Shown here: piece by piece, positions 51,773 to 63,300 of the stretch
Layout of the letters: the number at the start of each line of letters is the position of its first letter
How positions within the stretch are numbered: the first letter of the stretch is position 1
NCBI RefSeq assembly: GCF_963675165.1
Contig: NC_087380.1
Span: 4,393,803 to 4,457,802 of the forward strand
Reading direction: 5' to 3'
Source of the DNA: Halichondria panicea
Taxonomy: Eukaryota; Porifera; Demospongiae; Suberitida; Halichondriidae
Length of the DNA stretch: 64,000 nt
The notes under the pieces: generated by a model
Seen by the model: the letters and a program-made list of their open reading frames with translations, nothing else
The model's database searches: none
Told to the model about the DNA's origin: nothing
Made by a program: the position numbers and the translations under genes

Positions 51773-51793
51773 TACCCTAACCCTAACCCTACC
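51773..51793. repeat. Short interstitial telomere-like run (CCCTAA)
   Basis: About three CCCTAA units in 21 bp. The unit equals the animal telomere repeat, but three units can occur by chance or repair. Confidence 0.6.
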
Positions 51794-52049
51794 TGTAGTT
51801 CGCAATCAATATTGATTGGCCGAGTTGTGTTATAGACATAGTTGCTAGATCTAGTCTAGACTGGAGACCACTCCCTTTCTCTTGGGGAGAAAGGGACTGG
51901 CCAGCTGCCGTGACGGTGTGCATAGTCTGGCCACGCCCTCCCCAAACTCTTCAAAAGAGGCTGGAATTCGAGACTAGGTGTTGGGAATAATGTTGGTTGA
52001 AATGCAAAATTAGAATAAACCACAAAATACTGTATAGCTGGTAGATCTA

Positions 52050-52620
52050 ATTTTTCCGGGGGGGGGGGGGGGGGGGGAGGGGACAAAACATTTGTGGTTG
52101 AGCAATATTATTTTAGTCACTTCATGGATAATATTTTCGTGGTTGCTGCTTGCACTGCAGGTAAAGGTACTGTGTTTTGCAAGTTGCTTGTCATTGTGCA
52201 CAGTAAATGGGCGTTGTCTATAGTACTACTGTGGTTACTAGATTTAATCAGGAACGTGCTGACTCATAACTTTCTCTATGTCCTCTAATTTCTACCTGCT
52301 CTTTTAGTGCACTTCTATAACTAAAACAACTGCCATACTGGCTCAAATCAACATAAGTATAGCAAGTCAACAGAGTACTGCATGTGGCATATACACTATA
52401 ACAGCTTAGCTAACTAAGTTAGCAAATTTAAATTTTTTTGCTGAATAGACACCTTCACTTTACTACAGACTCAGTAGTACTATAGACAACGCCCATTTAC
52501 TGTGCACAATGACAAACAACTTGCAAAACACAGTAGGCAAGGCCGCTTCACGTGGGTAAAATATTCGTGGTCTGATCGAGCTCCAACCACGAAAACCACG
52601 AATATTTTGTCCCCCAGAAA
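52050..52620. mobile_element. Inverted-repeat element with a 20-G run
   Basis: Inner arms 52171-52231 and 52472-52532 are about 61 nt, almost exact reverse complements. Outer parts (ggacaaaacatttgtggtt near 52081, and aatattttgtccccc near 52600) also pair imperfectly. A 20-base G run sits at 52058-52077. No transposase frame. Confidence 0.75.
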
Positions 52621-52752
52621 ATACCAGTATCAATAAGGCTACCACGTGCAGAGACCTAGCCTCAAAGTTGGCAGGCAGTTGGTAGTAGGCAGATGGTAGT
52701 TCATGACACACTTTGCATTAAAGCCCATTTTATAATTATGTTAAGAGTGCCA

Positions 52753-53208
52753 TGCAAAACCTGTTTCTCTAAGCTAGCTTAATACTTCATTAATGGGGGT
52801 ACCTAAAAAAATGCCATTGATAAAATTTGTTTCTTTTGAGCTAGCTAGCTAGATGCATGGTGCCGGCTTTACTTACCGTAATAATATTGAACACACCAGA
52901 AAAGGTGCACATGTATAAGTAATGTAAAGATAAAGATAATGTAATAAACACACACACTATTGTCGTCTTAGGCCAGCTAGATATCTAACAATATAATAAT
53001 GCAGCATCATGCATATCTTAACTAAAATTTTGGAGGCCGTTATGGCAGTTATGGTTGAGGCAGTGTATACAACTCCACAATACAACATTTGCTAACTGCA
53101 TGGCGTCATTGCTGGAATCAGACGGCAATAACGTGTGTCCGCTATACATTAAGTAGGGCTTCCTCCATCAATGAAGTATTACGCTAGCTTAGAGAAACAG
53201 GTTTTGCA
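52753..53208. mobile_element. Terminal-inverted-repeat element, 456 bp
   Basis: Arms 52753-52796 and 53165-53208 are 44-nt reverse complements with about two mismatches, starting tgcaaaacctgtttctctaa. The interior has no protein-coding signal. Confidence 0.85.
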
Positions 53209-53261
53209 GATCTAGAGAATGATCATAAAAAAGTGGGTATTAGTCTAGTCGTTGCAAAATT

Positions 53262-53396
53262 TAACTACCAACTGCCAACTAGCGAACTACCAAGTAGTGC
53301 CAATTACCAACTAGCTAACTAGCGAACTACCAACTACCAACTACCAACTGCAAACTGCAAACTGCAAACTACCAACTACCAACTACCAACTGCGAA
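53262..53396. repeat. Tandem array of CAACTAC/CAACTGC-type 7-mers
   Basis: Degenerate heptamers (accaact, gcaaact, gcgaact) repeat for about 135 bp without spacers. This is a simple minisatellite. Confidence 0.85.
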
Positions 53397-54314
53397 CAAA
53401 TAATAGCCAAGAGTGCACAAGAAGAGAAGAGTGTCGAACTACCGATACTTTTACACAAAAACTGTGCACAAATAACATGACTCGCACGTGATGAAGTATT
53501 GTAAACTTACTCCTAGTAAATATAAACCGTGACTTTTAGGGGTATGGTAATTGAAACAATAATTATGACATTTGATTCTAGCTAGACGTTCAGAGCTGCT
53601 CACTGCACACTGAGTAGGAGACGATCTCTTCACAAAAATCATCTAATAGTCGGTTAATCCTCTTCACTTGCACTTATTATAATTGCTCACGTGCAATTGA
53701 CAGGTTTTTGTGTAGAGGTAGGTAGTTCCCATCTGCACTCTTGATATAGCTATTGTGTATAATAATTATATTCATGCATGCTAAGAAAAAGTCTAGAATC
53801 TGCTGATAGTGATGAATATAACACATGTTACTGCTTGTTTCTGAGAAATTTATTTGAGCAACCTTTGCAAGTAACTTTAACTTTCTTAGCATTGTTATTG
53901 TCCTGACCATACATACATCACATGTTAGCTGATGGTGATATCTATTTTTAGTACAAGCCCTTACAGTCTATAAAAAAGACACATATACTGTACACAACCT
54001 TTAGAACTGCCAATTAATAGGTATATATAACTGTATAGTTGGAATCAGAATTACCCGCCTGATTCAGTACAGCTATATAGTCGGCTATTAAAAGAAGCAC
54101 AGTTATTCTTTACTCTAGGAAATTGTATCATGAATCAGGTGAGCGTTGTACTTCTATCTTTCAAAGCTATAGATGTGATTTATAGCTGTCTTGTAGACCT
54201 ACATGTATATGATCCTTGTGGTGTGGGGTTTGTCGTCGTACAGTACGTATGCTGCACTCTTTTCATCCAATCATGCATGCGTCCTACTCACTATAGATCT
54301 AACTAGCGCTTTTC

Positions 54315-57300
54315 ATGATGGCTGATCAGTCAGAACAGTTTGGACAGAAAAGGCCTCCCCTGTCTGTTACCATAAAAGGTATTCTAGAGAGGTATCCTGA
54401 TGGACAAATCTTCAAGGTGAGAACTCCTCCCTATAATTATTACATAGATTGCCTGCAGTGGGTTGAGTGCATGTATATACGTATAATACAGCCTGACATG
54501 CTTTAGCAAGCACTCTATTTCAGTATAGAAAGAACAGCTAAAACTGGTCTGTATATATAATTATGTGTGTGTGTATAATATTATAGTTATATGCCTCAGT
54601 GCGCATGCGCAAGCGAGGTATACGGTAGTGTGTTTGTGTGCATGTCTGTGTGTCTGTGTATCTGCTACAGCTACTCAAGGATCAATGAAGTGATTATATA
54701 CAATAGCGTTTTTAGCAATAATATATTTTCACTTATGTTATGTTCACACTGTTATATCTGCAGGGGAAATACTAGATCTACTGCACGTACAGCTGATTTC
54801 TTTAGCTTTTCTTGTGCGTGCTAAATTATATAATAGTCCGAAAAGTTCACATGATATAATTGCACTATACCCGCATTAATGAGTATTAGCAAGGGCGTAT
54901 AAAAGAAGAGAGGGCATGCAACTCCTATATGAGCAGAGTTCAAACATGGGCGGATGAATGTGCATGACTGTGCATGAAATGAAATTTCTATTTTTAGCAC
55001 TTCATGCAAATGCACACATTCCTCCGCCCACGTTTGAACTCTGCTAAGCTACGTGTACTGATAGTGGAGTTGCATGCCCTCTTCTTTTATACGCCCTTGG
55101 TATTAGTATATGTTCTGATTTATCGGACACTTTCTTGTTTCCACGCTTTTTGGTGCTTCCCCAAATCTGAAAAAAATCCTTAAGTGTTTGTAGGAAAATT
55201 GCAGTGAAACGCGGCATTAGTAATGTGGAGTCTACACATAATTTTATGCACAGAAGGGCTCAGAAAACTAGCTGTGCAGTCAATTTTCAGATCATCTTGT
55301 TTTTCCTGCAGAGATAATTATAGTTTGAACAAAGCTAGCCAAGTGAAAATAGTGAAGCTATATTGCTAAAAAAATGTATATGCTCTGTCAATCCTCACCC
55401 TACCAGGATTACGTGAGTACTCCAGGTTGCACATACAGTAGACTCTCGCTATTCCGGCTCTCTGAAGTACGGCCACCTCGATATACCGGCCATTTGGCTT
55501 GGCACAGAATGCTAGCTATATGTTTACTGCACAAAACTCACCCTGAAGTACGGCCACTCGCTATTCCGTTGACCGGCCAGTGCTGGCTGTCCCAAACAAG
55601 GTTTTCAATGTAATTTTATATGTATATTACGGCCGGATATGACGTTTTGGGTGTGGTTTAGCAAATAAAATCGGATTACACTTAAAATAGAGAACAGAAT
55701 GATTCATTATCCTACATTATCCTCGAGACAAGAACCGCAAAAGTAGTCATTAGATTCGAGGTAAGGTCGTTTTTAAGCCGCGGCTATTTCCTGAGCTACA
55801 GCCACCTCGCTATTCCGGCCAAGCTGCATGGTCCCAAGGGTGACCGGATTAATGAGAGTCTACTGTACATGTAGTACATACATGTAGTACATGTACATGT
55901 ATGTAGCTAATCTCCCATTATCCACAAATGTCAAATTACTACATTAGATTTACTATTCACTAAAAAGTGTACATTTTCCTGGATACTCCAAGTGTTAGCA
56001 TGAACTATTCTTTTTGGGGAATACTGTAAGTTGCCTAAATTCCAATTATACTGTTAGAGCAGAACAAAGCAGGGGTAGAGTTAACTAGTTATGAAGAATT
56101 ATGCTAAGTCTTGCTGTGGTGCCTGAATACCAAGGTTAGATGTTGTGACCTAATTCCTTGCAAATTAGAATACTAGATCTATTCTTAAGTTCTTACAAGA
56201 AGAGCACTATTATACTGCTGAACTGTGTCCATGGAATACCCATGAAACTACACTCCTTAGAAATGAGTTTCTAGTAAATGTATCTGGGGAAAGTCAGGTG
56301 TTGTAATGTACTACAGTTCCTGGTAATTCAGTCCACCTGAATGGATTGTGGGCTTTTCCCTGCACACTACAACATTATGGTGCCTGCATGATTAATTAGT
56401 GTACACAAAGAGTGCACTGCAGCTTATTGAAGATCAGGCACAATCATTATAATACACTATATCTATACATGTACCTTATAGGATTTGAGTGTATTTAGCA
56501 GGGAACGATGAGCTATAGTACCCGTACTATAGATTGCTCTGGACTACAATTCACAACATTATACATTTGAGAAGTGCATGTGAAAGCTAAGGAGTAACTT
56601 GCCGTGTATTAAGTATTATTTAGAACACACCTAGCCAAGATTAAGTGTTTTAATCTGTGTGCCGAGGATGGCCTCGAGGTTAACGTGGTGCTCGAGGCGC
56701 AGCCGAGTGCATTACGTAACCGAGAGGCCATCCAAGTGCAGCATTAAAACACGTGACTTGGCTAGGTGTGTTCTAAAGGATTTAGTGCTGTCACGTGAGC
56801 TCTAGCCTCGTGGCAGCTAGATCTAGCTACATTTTAAATCAGTTGCTGGCTAGACGTAATAGCAAGTTTTAGTAGGTTTGTATCCAGTAACTGATGCATA
56901 GGAGAAAGAGATACGATCTAAAGCTATCTGGACTGACTGGGCATGTTCTCGACTTATTTCTCCTGCTGACCAACAGTCCCGATCCCACTACTGGATATGC
57001 CTCCAGTTGATCTGGCTTACTGGATGGGAAACTTTGTGCGCAAACTATATGGCAATGAGTATCTGGTTTGCTCTTTTGGAACGCTATAATATTCGAAGCA
57101 CCTTTGATGAAACGATTATATGGATCTGGCTTAGGTACAGGTACGTACATCTTCGAAGCAAGCTGAGCCTATTTCTCCAGACGAAAAGTGATGCAATTAA
57201 CAAACCAACTTAAAGCACACTTAAGTGTAGATTAAGTTATTTAATCCATGGTCACCTGATAACCTGCTAACCATAATAATGGTACTACGTATAATTATTA

Positions 57301-60300
57301 CAATTTTATTTTATTTTGGGAGTACTAAGAGATTGCATCTAGTCCAATACAGATTATCCGAACCCCGATCATCCAAATTCTCGATTATCCGGATAAAAGA
57401 ATCGACCAAATTTAATAGCAAACACCTACTCGCTCGCGCTAAGGGCCCACATGGTTGAAAGCTTTTTTGTTGCCGATTATCAGACTTCAGCTTAGCCTAA
57501 CAAGCTTAATTGTTACCTTGTTCTGTGCATTAATTAGTCCAAGACTAGTACATTTGTAAGAGCAGTAGTTGAAACATAAGTGAAAGTACCTGCAGAACTG
57601 CAGATACAAACGCTTTGCCAATCCTAATTACTGGTTGTAACCTCCGTCGAAAGTAGCCACCCTCTGTGTATTTGGGTATAAATTATACTATTATTTATAT
57701 AAGTACCATTATATATAGCAGATAATTTTCGTGCTTCATTATGTGCACTGCATTGCATGTGTTCCGATGCCTAGGTTAATTTTTTACCCACAAAACTTAC
57801 CACATGTATATAATTATTATTATGTACATGCATATATACAGGAAATGATCCAGAATGCTGATGATGCTGAAGCTACAACAGTGTGGTTCTATGTTGACGA
57901 GAGACAGCATAGCACTTCCAACCTCCCTCATCCTGACTTGGCCATGTTCCAAGGCCCTGCTCTTGTAGCTGCCAATGATGCCTGCTTTACAGAAGAAGAC
58001 TGGAAAGGAATACAGAGCTTGCAACAGAGCATCAAAGCTGAGGACCCCTTCAAAGTTGGAAGGTTTGGGATTGGATTCAACTCTGTGTATCATCTCACAG
58101 GTGAGTTCATTAAAAAAGTCATTATAGTGCGTGTAACAGTTAATTACGCCAGTTCACTGGTTCTTATGTACATGTATGTACCCTTATTGCAAATCTGGTT
58201 AACTTAATTGAATTTGTCAGAGTGCTCACGTACTAATTACTCCACTGATTATGATTACTCAAAGACTGGTTACCCCGTGCGTGCGCAGCAGGATTGAATG
58301 AGCTGTTTGATTGAGCGAGCCTGACATTTCCATGGACTGCTTAAACTGCTAAGAGACGGTGGTTGAGGCTACTGATAGTTGAAACTTGTAGGCAATCTTC
58401 GAAGGCAACAACTGTTTTCTAATTGTTATACTTTCTAGATTCACAATCATTCCCTATAATGTAAAGGTCATTACGGTAATTTAGCTGTTTGCCGCTGTGC
58501 GATGAAGGCTCAACGTAACGCACGGGGTGAATGCTCTATGAAAATCTTGTTTCTGTATAGTTTCTTTCTCTTGTTATCATGGCCAACAATAATTAGTCTG
58601 TTACATCCAACACATCATGCAATTGTATACCGTATAGCGGTACATTTTCTATTTGGCTCCAGAGCCCTCAGCATAAATTTTCGATTCTCGTTTCAATGAA
58701 ACAATAGCTTCTCATGTAAATTACTAGTGCGTGGGAGTATCCCCAATTTTAATTTTCGCGTTAACTGCTCTGCCTTCAAAAAATGTTGTACCTCACAAAA
58801 ATGTCCCACTACTCAAGTGAATTAAGGACTGGGTCCTTCAATTATTGCTGATTCAGCTAAAACGAAGCTCCGCCCACGCTTTTTACCAGCAATTGTGCAT
58901 AAAAATGGATCTCTCAAACTGCTTAAATCTTTAGCTCTAATTCCGGAGTCCTAAACGCTCCTTGAAGCACTTATTTTTTAGTGTAGTAGTTAGTTCTAAG
59001 GCTAGTACACACACTAATATTCGGAAGGAGCCGTCTGCACTACGTAGAGTAAGTTATTAGCTTTTACATGTAAAAAATTAAGCTAGAAAACTATGTTTTA
59101 TAGAATATCTCACCTTTAGTTGAAGGAACAGCTCCTTCCGAATATTACTGTGTGTACTAGCCTTAGAACTAGCTACTACACTAAAAAGTAAGTGCTTCAA
59201 GGAGCGTTTAGGACTCCGGAATTAGAGCTAAAGATTTAAGCAGTTTGAGATCCATTTTTATGCACTGCTGGTAAAAAGCGTGGGCGGAGCTTCGTTTTAG
59301 CTGAATCAGCAATAATTAAAGGACCCAGTCCTTAATTCACCTGAGTATACGGTAACTCATACTTAATGAAAGCACCGCAGGTGCTGATGCCTCGGTGGAG
59401 GTGCCAAAGCTACATAACATAAAGCTAGCTTTTATACACACATTGATTATAATTATCATGATGATTTTGCATGCAGAGTCCAGAATCACAGGGAAACTCA
59501 AAGAGTGGGTAATGATCGATGCTGATTGTTGTTAAAAACGATCGATGCCAAAATGGCTGCAAGTCAAGTAGGGTATAAGTAGAGTATAGCAACACTCGTT
59601 GAACAATTTTTGCTACGGACTCTTCTGAAAAGGCTGCAATGGCATTCCAAGTAGGCATAACTCGAGAACGAAGCTTTATTTTGCAAATCAACAAATACGA
59701 ATCCTGACTATAGAGCCTATAGAAACTCTTACTTGCACTTCATTGATCAGGCAGGGTGTAATACAAGTCATACAGTCCCTTCCGTGCTATTTATTTTTAT
59801 TACATGGTCGCGTAGCCTCATGATCTGGTAAGGGGTCCTCGTGATATAAAGCATTGTGATAATCCTTGTGTTTTGCAATAAAAAATTATACAAGAAACTT
59901 GCCCCGGGCTTGTGCCTGTACGGTACCCTCGCAAAAATAATCCCATCTTGAATAAACGCCCATCTCTTTTGCTTCGAAGTTCTTGCACAAGGATATTTTA
60001 ACTCGACTATACGCCCATCCAGAATGAAGAGTTGAGCATGCGCAGTAGTTAAATGCTTTTAGCGAAGAAAACAAGTGTTAGGTAGTAGCTAGTTAGACTA
60101 CACTCCTTGCTGGACCAAGATCAGACAAAGATTCTCTGTGTGGATCTGTTTGCCCTTGAAGATGTATATGCAGGGAACAACTAGTCCTATATGCAGAGAA
60201 AGGGAATAATTAAATCTGAGAACAAAGTCATCACCTAGGCCAATTTTTTGCAGGTTACCTTGCCTTGGTTTTCTGAAACAAAGTACCTGATAGCTCTGTA

Positions 60301-63300
60301 GGAGTATGACCTACATGTATCATCCTTTGGCTTTGGGAAGTTTCTGCTGCTACATCTGATGAGCAACGAATAGATTCAGAGTCCACTTCTTGATGTTCAT
60401 TCTTATCATGCATTAGTTTATCATTGTTGTTGTCAATGAAATGTTCATTCTATGTACTGAAATGAAATTAATAAAGAATTGTCATAGAGAGGTACGCCTC
60501 GATTTGAGGCCGTGGGTGGTGTATATTCGAATTAAAAACTCGCCGTTCGCGATTAAACGCCCTAGTCCCCTAATAAGCCTAAACTTCTTGCAGAAAAGGA
60601 AGAAAAGGGTGGGCATATTTTCGCGAGGGTACGGTATATGTCATAATACTTAGTATCATGCTATAATATTATAATAAAATTATATCTATTACATTATTAT
60701 AATAATGATTTAGGCTTGATACAAAATCTCAGGTAAGCGAATGGCGTGTCTTGTTTGAACAGAAAAATTTCATGACAGTTATGTACCGCCGACAAGCATT
60801 GAGTTTGTACAGTATAACAAGTTAACCCTTTCCTCGTTGAAGCTGTCATATGACGGCCACGTCATTTTAAATAATTCGCTGTGCACGCAGTGTTGGAGCT
60901 ATGCGCACGCTGTAGGTACCAGCACATGCGCATTGAGCTGCTCTTTTACGTGGTATCTTTAATATGCTGCCTCGAGGTACGCTTCGTACAGTAATGTTGA
61001 AAGAAAAGTGACCGTTTCAAGATCTTCGTAATACAACCTCAGTGAGGTTCTAGAGTAGCTAGACAGTGAGAATATCGGTGCTTATGGCCTTGTTGAGTGA
61101 GAGGACAGTGACTGGGATCATAGCTAGATAAGAAACTACCTCAAGCTAGAGCCTGAAGGCCTGAGGAAGAAGCTCTTGCGATGGACCAACTTCTTAGATC
61201 TGGTAAGTCTAGAGTAGCATCTGTAGTCTTGATAGCTTCAGTATAACTGTATTTAGGCTAGTTAGTACAGCAGTGGACATCATGAGCCGCCACCATTGAA
61301 CTTGTAAACCTTTGTGTAGGTGAAGAAAACGTTTCCCGGGAAAAGGGCGTCTGCTGATATGACCTCGCAGAGAACTTTCTGGAGATCCTGATTGAATCAT
61401 GTCACCGTGAGAACATTGAGAACCACTTATTTAGTGTCTATAGTCACTTCGTACCTTCATACAATATTGTTTGTGTACATAATTGAGTATGTTTGTAAAC
61501 AATTGCTAATTAGGGGGGTGGTTAGTTGCTAGGTAACGAAGATGGTGTCAAGATATCTCTTGGGTCTGCGCTATCTGTTATACAAGTAATTTCAATGTAT
61601 GGTTCATGATATATGAATTTTTAAAGAAATTGTTATTTATTCTGTATTTTCTTGTTTTAATTAAAACGGCATTAATTTTGTGAGGGAAGAATTTTGGGTG
61701 AACATACATGTACATGTACATGTCCATTGTAAAGCGGCGATATTACATGTATGATTATAGTTTTATAGGTTACTTATAATTACACGCATTAATAATTCAA
61801 TAATCTGTTACGCTTCAGCTGCATGCAGGAAGAACAGAATAAAATAGCCGGAAATTTTCGCTGGTACACATTTTCGCTATTTGGCTCCAGAGCCATTATA
61901 AGCAAACATGTTTGTGGGTTCTAATATCGTGTTTCAATGCCAGCCACCTACCAAAGCTTGAAATACTGGTGCGTGGGAGTTTATTCCAGTTTTTATTTTC
62001 GCATCTTCTGTCTGCCCTTGAAAAACGCAAAATTGCACCTCACAAAAATTTCCCGCTGTACGGTATGTGTATGTTGTACTCGCTAATCTACTAGATCTAC
62101 CTACACGTAAAGAATGAGTGGTTAGTTAGCTGCTTTTTGCTTGCGGCCAATTATAACAGCTTATGCTGTAGTTGTATGCGTGCATTTTGTACATGTACAC
62201 TATTATATAGTAAAATTCTCTCTTTTTCAGACCTACCAGTGATTGTCAGTGGCAATCGCTTAGCTTGTTTTGAACCTCAAGAAAAAGTGTGGAAAGGTGA
62301 AGCTGGGCAGGCATTCAGTCTGGCTAGCCTTATTGACCAGTCATCTGATTTTATCACCCCACTCAATGGCTTGGCGGGCTTCGATAAAGAATCGGCCCGA
62401 TATTCACACACTATCTTTCGACTGCCATTACGCACAAAAGCATCCAGTCTCTCAGACAATATATACAACACTCAAAAGCTACAAGTGCTCCTCGATGCTC
62501 TTAGAGAGGAGGCCAAGTATTTGCTTTTGTTTCTGAAGTCAGTATGCAAGATCCAAGTAGTGCATATCTCACAGAGTGGTCAGCACAGCACATCCTTCTG
62601 TGTGGAAATAGCTCCAGCTAGTCTAGCATCAGTTAATTCCAAGCGTAAATTGTTCATGCATCAGCTTCGGCAAGCTCATTCTCAACAGCCTTATTCAATT
62701 TCTCAAATATTTTCGTTCACAGCTACCTTCTCTGTAATTGTGACTGACAACAATCATAGGAAGAACCAAGCTGGCCAGAGCAATTGGGTGATAGCTAACA
62801 GCGTCGGATCAGGGAACTCTACAGTACAAGCAGCTGCAGCCAAACAGCGTACATTTCCTTGGGTCGGTACAGTTTTGGAGCTAGGTGCTAGTTCTGTTGG
62901 GGGTCGGATATTTTGTTTCCTTCCTATGCCAGTGGAGGCTACGTCTGGACTACCGGTTCATGTCAATGGAACATTTGGGCTGAACGACGAGCGACGTACT
63001 CTAAAGTGGCCAGGAATTGAGAGAAGAAACGATCCTACAGCAAATTGGAACAAGATTCTCGTTAGTCAGCTCCTCCCACCTTGTTATGCTATGCTTCTAG
63101 TAGAGGCTAAAAAACACATTTCTCATGATCAGTTCTACAATGCCTGGCCTGATGTGAATACTGTAAACAACCAGTTTTCTGAGATTCTCCATCCTTTGTT
63201 CATTGCATTGTTTCAGCAAGCAGTTGTTTATACTGAGAAGATAGAAGCGCTTCAAGTTGTGGGGAACTGGATCGTCATCTCTCAAGCAACCTTCATCAGT

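Larger units (their letters stand above)
51468..54129. other. Intergenic region with foldback elements, upstream of BPI/LBP and sacsin-like genes
   Basis: 2.7 kb between divergent genes. It holds a telomere-like CCCTAA run (51773-51793), a 20-G run (52058-52077), two inverted-repeat elements (52050-52620 and 52753-53208) and a tandem CAACTAC-type array (53262-53396). No gene is supportable. Confidence 0.6.
54417..57841 (+). other. First intron of sacsin-like gene, rich in mobile elements
   Basis: 3.4 kb holding a family A fragment (54592-54700), MITE family B copy 2 (54889-55100), a pogo/Tigger-like element (55436-55865) and a palindromic element (56621-56775). Short open frames in this stretch lack domains. 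Confidence 0.6.
58101..62230 (+). other. Second intron of sacsin-like gene
   Basis: 4.1 kb holding family C copies (58626-58806 and 61851-62056), a large foldback (58811-59346) and a reversed family A copy (59372-59752). No exon is supportable. The reading frame joins phase 1 to phase 1 across it. Confidence 0.6.

Noticed and set aside
51773..51793. Chromosome end or telomere
   Set aside because: Only about three CCCTAA units flanked by ordinary sequence and genes on both sides.
53262..53396. Possible CRISPR-like array
   Set aside because: The units are degenerate heptamers without spacers, in eukaryotic DNA; it is a minisatellite.
53677..53910. Minus-strand open frame of 77 codons
   Set aside because: AT-rich, no recognisable motif, no splice partners; consistent with chance.
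57330..57420. Second pogo-like terminus (attctcgattatccgg)
   Set aside because: Only one end-like motif is visible and no matching inverted end was found, so I do not call an element.
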